A stretch of 38,701 nt of DNA from Bacteroides sp. (GTDB lineage: Bacteria > Bacteroidota > Bacteroidia > Bacteroidales > UBA7960), in contig JAZBOS010000141.1 of assembly GCA_036351255.1 (NCBI GenBank), positions 1 to 38,701 of the forward strand, written 5' to 3'. The notes beneath the pieces were generated by a model. It did not search any database, had not been told where the DNA came from, and was given only the letters and a program-made list of their open reading frames with translations. The position numbers were made by a program, and so were the translations under genes. The number at the start of each line of letters is the position of its first letter. Position 1 is the stretch's first letter. Shown one piece after another: positions 1-8,079 of the stretch.

Positions 1-425
1 AGCTGGTCAATGGAACGATACATATGGAGGTAGTCCACGTTTTCCTTAAACTTGATGCCCAGGGCGGTCAGGGTGTTCACCATCATCAGGTGCCCGTAAC
101 GGGTCAATTCAGCCTGATCGCGGTGCGACATAATGATCACTGCATCCACTCCTGCGGCCCTTGCCTGTTCCCTGATCTGCCCGACCTGCACGGTGATAGG
201 TGCACCGGGATAATGCCTAGCTTCAAAGGTATGGGTCTTGATATAGGGCTTGTCGGGAAGCTTCTCGCCCGGGAAATAGATTTTGACCTCACGGTTGTGG
301 CGGGGCGTCGGGAATTCCTTAATCCTGTATGGGTCGCTGGTGAAGGGATAGTTTGTCATACAGCCGGTAAAGACAAACAGCACGGCTAACAGCAAGAATA
401 GCTTGGGGGTCTTTTCATGATTCAT
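1..425 (-). CDS. Putative lipoprotein, C-terminus cut by window edge
   Basis: The reading frame runs from ATG at 425 off the left edge, giving about 141 residues without a stop. It begins MNHEKTPKLFLLLAV and has a lipobox, VFTGC, so Cys22 is the expected lipidation site after signal peptidase II cleavage. The mature part holds a segment (about residues 80-100, GQIREQARAAGVDAVI) reminiscent of small envelope lipoproteins in which a helix is followed by a hydrophobic strand. I do not recognise the family. It lies downstream of susE but is separated from it by a terminator and about 500 bp of non-coding DNA, so it is probably its own transcription unit. The start is the first ATG in frame and directly precedes the signal peptide. 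Confidence 0.75.
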   Translation of the reverse strand, partial: MNHEKTPKLFLLLAVLFVFTGCMTNYPFTSDPYRIKEFPTPRHNREVKIYFPGEKLPDKPYIKTHTFEARHYPGAPITVQVGQIREQARAAGVDAVIIMSHRDQAELTRYGHLMMVNTLTALGIKFKENVDYLHMYRSIDQ

Positions 426-643
426 GATGGCTGGTTTTTGGTTACAGCATGATAAATTAAATCCCACAAATACCAAGCCACAATATACTTAAAATCAGAT
501 TTTTTTTTGCGCTTTTTGCTTCCGGATTGGCCAAAACGCCAGGGGGATGCCTGAAGATGAATTAACCGGGGGCGAAAGCGATAGCAGGCGCTGTTTCCTA
601 TTCAGGAAATCAAAACAAAATCAACCCCCATTTCCCTTTTAGC

Positions 644-689
644 CCCTTTCCCTATTGGATTTGGTTTCCAAACAAAGGGGGGGAAAGGG
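644..689. repeat. Nested inverted repeat
   Basis: The outer arms are CCCTTTCCC at 644-652 and GGGAAAGGG at 681-689. Inside them is a second small hairpin, TTTGG-TTT-CCAAA, at 660-672. There is no T-tract on either side, so it is not a standard terminator. It lies 27 bp from the long palindrome at 716-763. Confidence 0.6.
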
Positions 690-715
690 CCATGCTAATC
701 CATACCTGGTTCAGG

Positions 716-763
716 GTTTAGACGGTGTTTATACGGTTTAAACCGTATAAACACCGTCTAAAC
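716..763. repeat. 48-bp perfect palindrome, copy 1 of a two-copy family
   Basis: The sequence is perfectly self-complementary over 48 bp, centred between 739 and 740. The half-site contains GTTTAGACGGT followed directly by GTTTATACGGT, two 11-bp units that differ by one base, then TTTAA at the centre. The 26-bp core (half-site GTTTATACGGTTT plus its reverse complement) recurs in the palindrome at 33696-33731. There is no T-tract, so it is unlikely to be a simple terminator. Its function is unknown. Confidence 0.9.
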
Positions 764-847
764 ACCGGTTAAACTCCGAACCTGGTCCTTTCCGGCAAGG
801 GTTTTGGTAAAGGCAAATCTTTAAGAAATCGAATGGTTGACAAGGTT

Positions 848-883
848 AAAAAAAGAAGCTGTCCCTGGAAAAGAGACAGCTTC
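848..883 (-). terminator. Intrinsic terminator of the susCDE transcript
   Basis: Stem GAAGCTGTC (855-863) pairs with GACAGCTTC (875-883). On the minus strand the hairpin is followed by seven T residues (complement of 848-854). It lies 38 bp past the susE stop, so it ends the susCDE operon. Confidence 0.85.
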
Positions 884-921
884 CTTTTGCCGGAATGCAC
901 CGGCGGAATGATCTGAAGGGG

Positions 922-2067
922 TTACTGCGCCGTAACCGTATAGGTCAGGTTGCTCAGGTTCACTTCAATCTTATAGGTTCCGGTAACATCGGGGGCCGGG
1001 ATGGCAGGCGGGTCGGGAACGCTTTCGGTTTCACGGAACACCAGTTGTCCTCCTTCAGCGGTTCCCTCAACGTTGGTGCCATACTGTGGCGCCCACTGTC
1101 CGAGGACCTCAATAAACTTGAAGAACATGTCTTCGCCTGCCGTCAGTGTGGTGGTGATGCTAAACATCCCCGGGGCGTCCTTGGTCATGGCAAGGGCACC
1201 TGTATTGTCCCAGCCGGCTTCAGTGGCACTACCCAGCAGATAGAGTTCTTCGGTCACCTTCACGATGCTGTAAGTCAGGTTAGCTGTGTCGGCAGTCACC
1301 CGGTAATCGCCAATTTCAAGATCGGTGATCATGATGGGGTTTGGGTCGGGATCGTCTTCAGTTGGCCTGAGGATCAGTTCGCCTTCGGTGGAAGTGCCGC
1401 CCGGAACTGCGCCCCATTGCGGTGCCCATTGACCCAGCACGGAAATGAACTTCACCATATCGCCATCTTCGTGCAGATGGGCTACCAGTGAAAATACACC
1501 CTCCTCAATGTAATACATCTCAAGAGCAGCTGTATTATCCCAGCCGGCTTCTGTGCCACTACCAAGCATATAGATGGGCTTGGCCCCGGGAATCACCGCT
1601 TCGTAAGTGGTGAAGGTAATGGAGATGGGGTCTGAGAAGGCATAGGTGGCTTCCGACTGGCGGGTCAGGTACGAAAAAACCCGATACTCGAGGGTGACTT
1701 CCGTATTGGGGGCAAATTCCATCCCGAGGATACGACTGTTCACTGCGCCCTGGGTCGTCTCGTAAGCGAGTCCATCGGTGTCGATCAAGTCGCGTGGGTT
1801 GGCAAAGTTGTTGCCGGCCACATCCATCTGGAGAATGTAGTTTGCATCGGCAACGAAGTCGGCCTCGTAATTAGCTGCTGACCAGGTGATGCTGATCACA
1901 TCCCCAGCTGTCTCCTGGGTGAGCACCAGGCTCGCCCCGGTTGTGGGAGAGGTAATCTGCGGGCTTACGGTCTTGGATAGATCCATGGTCATAAGCTCTT
2001 CTTCCTCGCAGGAGTGAAACAGGAACACTCCGAATATGAGCGTGAGAATGATTGCTATTCTTTTCAT
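922..2067 (-). CDS. susE: SusE-like outer-membrane glycan-binding lipoprotein
   Basis: 381 aa. The signal peptide ends in the lipobox LFHSC (Cys20), followed by acidic residues (CEEEE) typical of surface-exported Bacteroidota lipoproteins. Residues about 25-155 match the SusE N-terminal Ig-like region. Two tandem C-terminal modules follow (about 168-272 and 274-381). Each opens with Y-x-LGS-x-TEAGWDNT and carries VLGQWAPQ, so they come from an internal duplication and resemble the starch-binding modules of SusE/SusF. As third gene after susC and susD, it most likely sits on the cell surface and helps capture a glycan for SusCD import. The alpha-glucan substrate is inferred from family resemblance and not shown by the sequence. 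The start at 2067 directly precedes the signal peptide. Confidence 0.9.
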   Translation of the reverse strand: MKRIAIILTLIFGVFLFHSCEEEELMTMDLSKTVSPQITSPTTGASLVLTQETAGDVISITWSAANYEADFVADANYILQMDVAGNNFANPRDLIDTDGLAYETTQGAVNSRILGMEFAPNTEVTLEYRVFSYLTRQSEATYAFSDPISITFTTYEAVIPGAKPIYMLGSGTEAGWDNTAALEMYYIEEGVFSLVAHLHEDGDMVKFISVLGQWAPQWGAVPGGTSTEGELILRPTEDDPDPNPIMITDLEIGDYRVTADTANLTYSIVKVTEELYLLGSATEAGWDNTGALAMTKDAPGMFSITTTLTAGEDMFFKFIEVLGQWAPQYGTNVEGTAEGGQLVFRETESVPDPPAIPAPDVTGTYKIEVNLSNLTYTVTAQ

Positions 2068-2086
2068 ATGCTAGTTGTTTTTAATT

Positions 2087-3667
2087 TTAATAACCTTGGT
2101 TCTGTTCCAGGTTGGGGTTGGCGTTGATATCGGCTGCAGGGATGGGGAAGATGTTGTATTTGGCATCCACATCCAAACCATCCTTGGAATTGCCTTTCCA
2201 CGCCCATACATAACCGGTGGCTCCGGCAAATTTCCCGAAGCGGATCAGGTCAGTGCGGCGATGGCCTTCCCAGAACAGTTCTCGGGCGCGTTCATCGAGA
2301 ATGAAGTTCAGGTTGATCTCGCTGATGTTGCCATTGGAATTACCCCAGGCTCTTTCGCGCAGATCGTTGATATACCCGATGGCAGTTCCCAGGTCACCAC
2401 CGGTACCCCCGCGCAGCAAAGCTTCGGCATACATCAGGTATACATCACCCAGGCGGAACATCGGAAAGTCTGTGTCAACGAATTCAAGGCTCGTACCTGC
2501 AGTACCATCACGCTTCAGGTTATTAAACTTGGTGGTGGCATAACCATTGGTGAAATCACCCAGGTTCTCGATCTCGAGGGTCTGCCCATCACTGAAGAAC
2601 AGGCGACGGGGATCGTTGGCATTGTAAAGATTCACTATTTGCTGGGTAGTCCGCGTACCACCCCAGCCTCCATCAATACCATATTCCAGCGGAACCATGG
2701 CACCACCGGTACCGGCTTTGATGATAAAGGTGGTGCCACCGTAAGTGCGGGTGTTAATGCCATGGTAAGGCACCCGGAAGATAATCTCGTTGGTGCTCAG
2801 GAAGTTGTCGGCATTGAACAGATACTGGAATTCGGGCTCAAGGGTATAACCAGCGTTAATGATCTCCTTGCAATAGGTGATACACTCGGTATATTTGGGC
2901 TGGCCAATATATACTTCAGCGTTCAGGTAGAGTTTGGCAAGGAGCATCCAGGCGGCGGCGCGGTCGGCACGGCCGTAGTAATTGTCAGAACGTGGTTCTG
3001 CCATCAGAGGGATGATCTCCAGCAGTTCGCTTTCAATATAGCTGTAGAGGTCGGGACGCATGATCTGCTCGGGCAGGAAGGCGCCAACGGCATCTTCTTC
3101 GGTCACAAAAGGCACATTGCCAAATACGTCGAGGGCATGCCAGTAGCTCAGGGCACGCAGGAAGCGGGCTTCTGCACGGTAAGCTTCCACTTCGGCACGA
3201 AGGGCTCCTGTCACCCCACGCTCGTCCAGTTTGGCATCAGTGGTCTCACGGATGTATTCATTAGCTGCTGCGATTTGGTAAAACACCCTGTAATAGAAGG
3301 CAGCAACAAAGACGTCGGTAGAAGTCCACGACTGGTAAACGAAGTCTTTAATGGTTTGGTCGTCCCAGCCAATGACTGCTTCATCGGTCGAGAGCACCTG
3401 GTGGTACCAGAAACCGCGGAGATACTGACCAAAACCCTCGTCAATACCCGAAATGTCGGCGTTGCCAGCAGGGCCTTCCTGTCCTGAAACGGCCAGACCA
3501 GCATAAAGCTTGGCCAGGATCTGCTGGTAGGCGCCCGGCTCGTTGAAAACATCGGCAGCGGTAATCTCCCGGTCATCCAGGGGAACCGTATCGAGGTCCT
3601 TCAGACAGGAGGAAAAGATGAACAGGAATCCTGCCAGTATGGAGAAAAGAATTGTTGTCTTTTTCAT
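2087..3667 (-). CDS. susD: SusD/RagB-family outer-membrane glycan-binding lipoprotein
   Basis: 526 aa. Lipobox IFSSC places the lipidated Cys at residue 21. The body shows SusD hallmarks: helical TPR-like stretches (YRAEARFLRALSYWHAL, AAWMLLAKLYLNAEVY) and the C-terminal block FRLGDVYLMYAEALLR followed by ILDERARELFWEGHRRTDLIRFGKF. It forms the lid of the SusC barrel and captures ligand at the outer surface. It lies 23 bp downstream of susC and 19 bp upstream of susE, so the three genes are one operon. Length is normal for the family. Confidence 0.96.
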   Translation of the reverse strand: MKKTTILFSILAGFLFIFSSCLKDLDTVPLDDREITAADVFNEPGAYQQILAKLYAGLAVSGQEGPAGNADISGIDEGFGQYLRGFWYHQVLSTDEAVIGWDDQTIKDFVYQSWTSTDVFVAAFYYRVFYQIAAANEYIRETTDAKLDERGVTGALRAEVEAYRAEARFLRALSYWHALDVFGNVPFVTEEDAVGAFLPEQIMRPDLYSYIESELLEIIPLMAEPRSDNYYGRADRAAAWMLLAKLYLNAEVYIGQPKYTECITYCKEIINAGYTLEPEFQYLFNADNFLSTNEIIFRVPYHGINTRTYGGTTFIIKAGTGGAMVPLEYGIDGGWGGTRTTQQIVNLYNANDPRRLFFSDGQTLEIENLGDFTNGYATTKFNNLKRDGTAGTSLEFVDTDFPMFRLGDVYLMYAEALLRGGTGGDLGTAIGYINDLRERAWGNSNGNISEINLNFILDERARELFWEGHRRTDLIRFGKFAGATGYVWAWKGNSKDGLDVDAKYNIFPIPAADINANPNLEQNQGY

Positions 3668-3690
3668 AATTTTTTGTTCTTTAAGGATTG

Positions 3691-6600
3691 CTAAAACTGA
3701 AGGTTAACGCTCAGTACAAAAATCCTGGGACGCGGATAGATATTGTTGTCAATACCGTTTCCAAGCTCCGGATCAAGTCCTTCATACTTCGTGATCATAA
3801 AGGGATTCTGGACAATACCCGATACGCTCAGATTGGTTTTGCTATCAAAGAGTTTCTCGAAAAGATAGCTGAGGGTAATGTGGTCCATTTTGAAAAATGA
3901 ACCATCCTGAACGTAATAGTCCGAAAGATACTGTGCGTTGTTAAAACCAACAGTAAAAGCATCACGGTGAATGTTACTGAGATAAGGACCTTCTGCACGG
4001 TAGATCTTATTCAGCCAGCCGTTATCCGAGCTGATGTTGTTGTAAATGAAGTTGCCAATGTTGGCGCGGCCGGCGAATGCCAGGCTCCAGTTTTGGTACT
4101 GGAAGTCAGAAGTGATACCCAGGTAATAGGTGGGTGCGGCCCGCTTGTAACGGTAAAGGTCATCTTCGGTGATTTCGCCGTCCTCGTCGCGGTCGACGTA
4201 AACCCCTTCAATGGGGTTACCATCCTGGTCATATACCTGTTCCCAGACGAAGAAGGAATAGGGTGCGTATCCAACGGTGTGGACCTGAACATTATTACCC
4301 ACACCCCCTGCGATGCCGCCGACCTGAACACCCAGGAACTCGGGATTGTCAACAGCAGTAAGTTTGGTGATCTTGGTTTCGTTCCAGGTAGCGTTCAGCC
4401 CAAGTAACCAGTTGATGTCGCGGCTAACCACAGGCCGGGTAAAGATACTGAATTCAACCCCGCGGTTCTCCATGTTTCCGATGTTGGTCAGGATACGGTT
4501 AGTCAGGTTGGTGCCGGCAGGTACATTGATTTCGTTGATCAGGTCGCGGGTTTCACGGAAATATACATCGATGGATCCATAGTAGCGGTGACCTTCAAAG
4601 GCATAATCAAGCCCCGCATTGTAAGTCGTGGTCTCTTCCCATTTCAGGTTGCGGTCATAACCTTCCGCACGCCATGTGGGTACGAAGTTACCTGGTGCTC
4701 CAAACTGGTAGAAAGCGCCCTGGACACTGGACGTATAACGGGCAAGGTAAGGATAATCACCCTGTCCAAGGTTTTCCTGACCCGTGATTCCGTAGCCCGC
4801 ACGGAATTTCAGTTCTGACAAAAAGTTGACGTTCGCCATGAAAGGCTCTTCCAGGACTTTCCAGGCTAGGGCCACTGAGGGGAACCAGCCTGAACGGGTT
4901 TCGGGCGAGAACCTGCTGGAACGGTCGTTACGCATGGTGAAAGTCACCAGGTAACGGTTCAGCAACGAGTAATTCAAGCGACCGAAGAATGACAGCAACA
5001 CTTGTTCTGACTCATAGGGAATGTCGGGAACGATCACCCTTAGGCTGTCGGTGTTGTGACCATTTTGGAAGGCCAGGTTATTGGGGATGTTGGTGCCAAA
5101 GTTGGAACCATTGTTCCAGAAACGCTGGTAGGAATAACCGGCGGTAGCATCCACGCGGCTGCTGATGCCCTCAATGTCTTTTACATAGTTCAGGTAAAAG
5201 TCAAACAACTGGTTGGACCGATCCTGCCAGTATTCTCCCTGGTAGCCGCCCGACACATAACTCCAGGCAGCATAATCGGGGGTGAAGTCTGTTCCCTCGG
5301 ACGTAGAGTAATCATAGGCCACGTTGAGGTTAGCCCTGAGGTCAGGAAGGAAATGAAATTTATAGTCTGCCTGGAAATTGGTCAGGACGCGATTCACTGT
5401 AGAAGTGTTTTCCCTGAGTTCCAGGTTAGCCACCGGGTTGGTGGTAGCCACCGGTTTTGGGATCCCGCCTTCCTGCCAGGCAAAGAACCCACCGAAAGGA
5501 CTTCCATCTACCCTGACTGGCTGTGTGGGGTCGAATTGATTGGCAGCGCCAATAACGCCTTGCTCGGCGAAGAAGTTGGTAAGGTAAACGCCACGGGCGT
5601 TGAAGTTGATTTTCAGGTGATCATCCAGCAAGCTGGGAGAAAGGTTAACGGCCCCGGATATACGCTGGAGGTTGTCGGTCTTGATGACCCCGTCCTGTGC
5701 GTTATAACCAATGGTTACCCGGTAAGGCAGGGTCTTGTATGATCCTGAAGCGGTAATGTTATGGTCGTGGGCAAAGGCATCCTGGTAGATCAGGCTGGGC
5801 CAGTCGGTGGAGGCATCCCCCATCAGGCTTAAAACGTTTGGACGATCAGCATAAAACGTATTGACTTGGTTGCGGAATTCTTCAGCGCTCAGGAAGTCGG
5901 CAACCTTGGTGTTCATCGAGAGGGAGAAAGTCCCATTGTAGGATAAGGTAAGGGGAGCGCCTTCTTTACCTTTTTTGGTGGTGATGAGGATAACCCCGTT
6001 GGAAGCCCTCGAACCGTAGATGGCGGTGGCAGAAGCATCCTTGAGGACGGTGAACGACTCAATGTCATCCGGGTTGATGGTAGCCAGGGGGTTGCGCAAG
6101 CCAGGTACGCCTGCGTTTTCAATGGGAACCCCATCGATCACGATCAGGGGGTCATTGCTGGCTGACAGGGAAGAACCTCCCCTGACACGGATCTGGGCGC
6201 CTTCACCAGGCGCACCGCCTGGCATGGTGATCTGTACACCGGGGATCTTGCCGGCAAGCAACTCCGAAGGCGAAGTGATCTTCCCCTTGTTGAAGTCGCG
6301 GGTGTCAACGACCGAGACCGCACCGGTGGCATCCTCACGGCGTTGTACCCCATAACCAATGATCACAAATTCTGAAAGGGTTTCTACATCCAAACCCATT
6401 TCAAAGTTCAGGGTTACAGTTTGGCCTGCTACCACCGTCACCTCGCGGGTGACAGGTTCAAAGCCTATGTAGCTGGCAACCACTGTGTACTGGCCTGCTC
6501 CAACCGTGATGGTGTATTGACCATCCAGGTCAGTGATCGCTCCAGTGGTGGTTCCCTGGATAACAACGTTAGCACCAGGCAGCGTTTCTTGGGTCTGACG

Positions 6601-6702
6601 ATCCCTTACAACGCCTCTTATGGTGCCCGTTTGACCGAAAGTGCTTAGCGCACTGAATAGCGCGATCAGCACCGGCACGAACAGTCTTAAAAATTTTGTC
6701 AT
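3691..6702 (-). CDS. susC: SusC/RagA-family TonB-dependent outer-membrane transporter
   Basis: 1003 aa. Signal peptide (about 1-23, LFSALSTFG), with Gln24 as the likely mature N-terminus. A carboxypeptidase-regulatory-like domain follows (about 25-112, GTIRGVVRDRQTQETLPGAN). The plug domain (about 115-240) has the SusC signatures EFVIIGYGVQRRED, LLAGKIPGVQI, IRVRGGSSLSASNDPL and VLKDASATAIYGSRASNGVI. The rest is the 22-strand barrel ending in RPRIFVLSVNLQF. It imports a ligand captured by SusD/SusE using TonB and proton motive force. It is divergent from a LacI-family gene and preceded by a consensus -7 box at 6744-6751. No glycoside hydrolase is linked within the window, so the substrate cannot be read from context. 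Confidence 0.97.
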   Translation of the reverse strand: MTKFLRLFVPVLIALFSALSTFGQTGTIRGVVRDRQTQETLPGANVVIQGTTTGAITDLDGQYTITVGAGQYTVVASYIGFEPVTREVTVVAGQTVTLNFEMGLDVETLSEFVIIGYGVQRREDATGAVSVVDTRDFNKGKITSPSELLAGKIPGVQITMPGGAPGEGAQIRVRGGSSLSASNDPLIVIDGVPIENAGVPGLRNPLATINPDDIESFTVLKDASATAIYGSRASNGVILITTKKGKEGAPLTLSYNGTFSLSMNTKVADFLSAEEFRNQVNTFYADRPNVLSLMGDASTDWPSLIYQDAFAHDHNITASGSYKTLPYRVTIGYNAQDGVIKTDNLQRISGAVNLSPSLLDDHLKINFNARGVYLTNFFAEQGVIGAANQFDPTQPVRVDGSPFGGFFAWQEGGIPKPVATTNPVANLELRENTSTVNRVLTNFQADYKFHFLPDLRANLNVAYDYSTSEGTDFTPDYAAWSYVSGGYQGEYWQDRSNQLFDFYLNYVKDIEGISSRVDATAGYSYQRFWNNGSNFGTNIPNNLAFQNGHNTDSLRVIVPDIPYESEQVLLSFFGRLNYSLLNRYLVTFTMRNDRSSRFSPETRSGWFPSVALAWKVLEEPFMANVNFLSELKFRAGYGITGQENLGQGDYPYLARYTSSVQGAFYQFGAPGNFVPTWRAEGYDRNLKWEETTTYNAGLDYAFEGHRYYGSIDVYFRETRDLINEINVPAGTNLTNRILTNIGNMENRGVEFSIFTRPVVSRDINWLLGLNATWNETKITKLTAVDNPEFLGVQVGGIAGGVGNNVQVHTVGYAPYSFFVWEQVYDQDGNPIEGVYVDRDEDGEITEDDLYRYKRAAPTYYLGITSDFQYQNWSLAFAGRANIGNFIYNNISSDNGWLNKIYRAEGPYLSNIHRDAFTVGFNNAQYLSDYYVQDGSFFKMDHITLSYLFEKLFDSKTNLSVSGIVQNPFMITKYEGLDPELGNGIDNNIYPRPRIFVLSVNLQF

Positions 6703-6743
6703 ACTTCAAACAGATTTGCGTTAGTTTATTGGAAGTTTGTGAA

Positions 6744-6751
6744 CAAAGATA
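6744..6751 (-). promoter_or_regulatory. -7 promoter box for susCDE
   Basis: The minus strand reads TATCTTTG, an exact match to the Bacteroidota -7 consensus TAnnTTTG, with its inner edge 41 bp upstream of the susC start. No good -33 TTTG is visible at the usual distance, which fits a promoter needing or controlled by a regulator. Confidence 0.65.
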
Positions 6752-6783
6752 AAAAATTCAGATAGAATTAACATGTTTTTTTG

Positions 6784-6796
6784 GTTGAGGCTCAAC
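6784..6796. promoter_or_regulatory. Inverted repeat upstream of susC promoter
   Basis: GTTGAG (6784-6789) and CTCAAC (6791-6796) flank a single G. The repeat lies just upstream of the susC -33 region and may be a regulator site. It lacks the central CG typical of LacI-family operators, so its partner is uncertain. Confidence 0.35.
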
Positions 6797-6825
6797 AATT
6801 TGCATAATTATTTTTCGCAATCGAT

Positions 6826-6850
6826 TGCGGAAACGTTTGCATTACACAAC
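6826..6850. promoter_or_regulatory. Candidate LacI-family operator pair in the lacI-susC intergenic region
   Basis: CGCAATCGATTGCG (6826-6839) is a perfect 14-bp palindrome with a central CG. It is followed by GAAACGTTTGC (6840-6850), a second CG-centred near-palindrome. CG-centred palindromes are the usual operators of LacI/GalR-family proteins. The first overlaps the likely -33 TTG (6835-6837) of the lacI promoter, which would give autoregulation. The pair lies about 75-105 bp upstream of the susC -7 box. Confidence 0.6.
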
Positions 6851-6858
6851 CAGATGCA

Positions 6859-6866
6859 TATCTTTG
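6859..6866 (+). promoter_or_regulatory. -7 promoter box for the LacI-family gene
   Basis: TATCTTTG is an exact TAnnTTTG match, 40 bp before the start codon. A TTG at 6835-6837 lies 21 bp upstream as a possible -33 element, inside the operator palindrome. Confidence 0.65.
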
Positions 6867-6906
6867 TTTCAATAATTACCTGAAAACGGCTCTGCCTCTC
6901 CCTTTC

Positions 6907-7917
6907 ATGAAACCAAACATCACATCCATCAACGATATCGCCAGGGCTTTGGGGGTTTCCGCCTCTACCGTTTCCAGGGCCCTGAAAGACCATCCCGATA
7001 TCAGCGAGGAGACCCGTCGCCGGGTGCAGGAATTTGCCCGCAGCGTAAATTACCGGCCCAATGCCCTGGCCCTCGGCTTGAAACAGCAACGGTCCTATAC
7101 CCTGGGGATTATCATTCCCGAAATCGTCCACCATTTCTTTTCCTCCATCATCAGCGGCATTGAAGATGTGGCTTACGGCAAAGGATACCGCCTGATGATC
7201 TGCCAGTCGAATGAAGAGTTTGAACGCGAGCGGATAAACCTCCAGGCCTTGCTCGACCACCGGGTAGATGGCCTCCTGGTGTCGATGAGCAAGAATACGT
7301 TTCAATACGACCACTTTGAGGACACGGTGGCTCAGGGCATTCCTATGGTCTTTTTCGACCGGGTGTGCAAACAAATTGAGACCGACCGGGTGGTAACCGA
7401 TGACTTCCAGGGGGCACATTTAATCACCACCCACCTCATCCGCAATGGACACCGCAGGATCCTTCACCTGGCAGCACCCCAACACCTGGCCATTGGCCGC
7501 AAAAGATTGCAGGGCTATACTGAGGCCCTTTCCGACCATAATATCCCTGTTGATCCCTTGCTGATCCTTCAATGTGATACCCCTGCCCAGGTTCATGCGG
7601 TCAAGGAACAGATTCTTCGGCTGGCTCCTAAGATCGATGGTGTCTTTGCCGTAAACGACTTTTCCGCCATCGCAGTCATGCAACTCTTGCAGGAGAATGG
7701 TTACCAAATCCCCGAACAGATTTCGGTGGCAGGTTTTGGCGACGATCCCATTGCCCTCATTGCCCGCCCCAAACTGACCACCGTCGAACAGAAAGGCTAT
7801 GCCATGGGCCGGGAGGCTGTGCAGATGCTGATTAACCGCCTGGAGCATCCCGACCTGGCGGGTGAATTCCAGACCAAAATTTTCGCCGCAACCTTAAAGC
7901 TGAGGGACTCGGCCTGA
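6907..7917 (+). CDS. LacI/GalR-family transcriptional regulator
   Basis: 336 aa. The N-terminal HTH reads SINDIARALGVSASTVSRAL (about 6-25) and is followed by the hinge-helix region NYRPNALALGLKQQRS (about 46-62). The remainder is a periplasmic-binding-protein-like effector domain with TLGIIIPEIVHHFF, VDGLLVSMS, VFFDRV, AVNDFSAIAVMQ and SVAGFGDDP. It is divergent from susC, so it very probably controls the susCDE operon and itself through the CG-centred palindromes in the 204-bp gap. Effector-domain binding of a sugar or sugar phosphate is expected from the family; which one is unknown. Length is standard, and the start directly precedes the HTH. Confidence 0.95.
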   Translation: MKPNITSINDIARALGVSASTVSRALKDHPDISEETRRRVQEFARSVNYRPNALALGLKQQRSYTLGIIIPEIVHHFFSSIISGIEDVAYGKGYRLMICQSNEEFERERINLQALLDHRVDGLLVSMSKNTFQYDHFEDTVAQGIPMVFFDRVCKQIETDRVVTDDFQGAHLITTHLIRNGHRRILHLAAPQHLAIGRKRLQGYTEALSDHNIPVDPLLILQCDTPAQVHAVKEQILRLAPKIDGVFAVNDFSAIAVMQLLQENGYQIPEQISVAGFGDDPIALIARPKLTTVEQKGYAMGREAVQMLINRLEHPDLAGEFQTKIFAATLKLRDSA

Positions 7918-8006
7918 GCGAAGTTGTGAGAAGGTAGAGAATGAAGTGAACGAAGAGAATGGGAGAAGTCTGGTCGTCTGGCAAGCTGATCCTGATAAAA
8001 AAAATA

Positions 8007-8049
8007 AAAAGCAGGCTGTAATTCCAATGCGGATTTACTGCCTGCTTTT
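8007..8049. terminator. Bidirectional terminator between lacI and gpmI
   Basis: AAAAGCAGGC (8007-8016) pairs with GCCTGCTTTT (8040-8049), with extra inner pairing GTAA/TTAC. A-rich sequence lies to the left and T-rich to the right, so it can serve both convergent genes. Confidence 0.7.
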
Positions 8050-8079
8050 GTTTGAGAGGCAAAAAAACAATCCCGGTGT

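Larger units (their letters stand above)
426..847. other. Non-coding interval with stacked inverted repeats
   Basis: No convincing reading frame is seen between the lipoprotein start at 425 and the susE terminator. The interval holds two inverted-repeat structures, annotated separately (644-689 and 716-763). The flanks are low-complexity purine/pyrimidine tracts. Confidence 0.7.

Noticed and set aside
716..763. Palindrome as an intrinsic terminator
   Set aside because: No T-tract on either strand, and the nearby susE transcript already has a proper terminator at 848-883.
2075..3487. 470-codon open frame on the plus strand
   Set aside because: Lies antisense to susD over nearly its whole length; the translation has no family features and the frame follows from the codon bias of susD.
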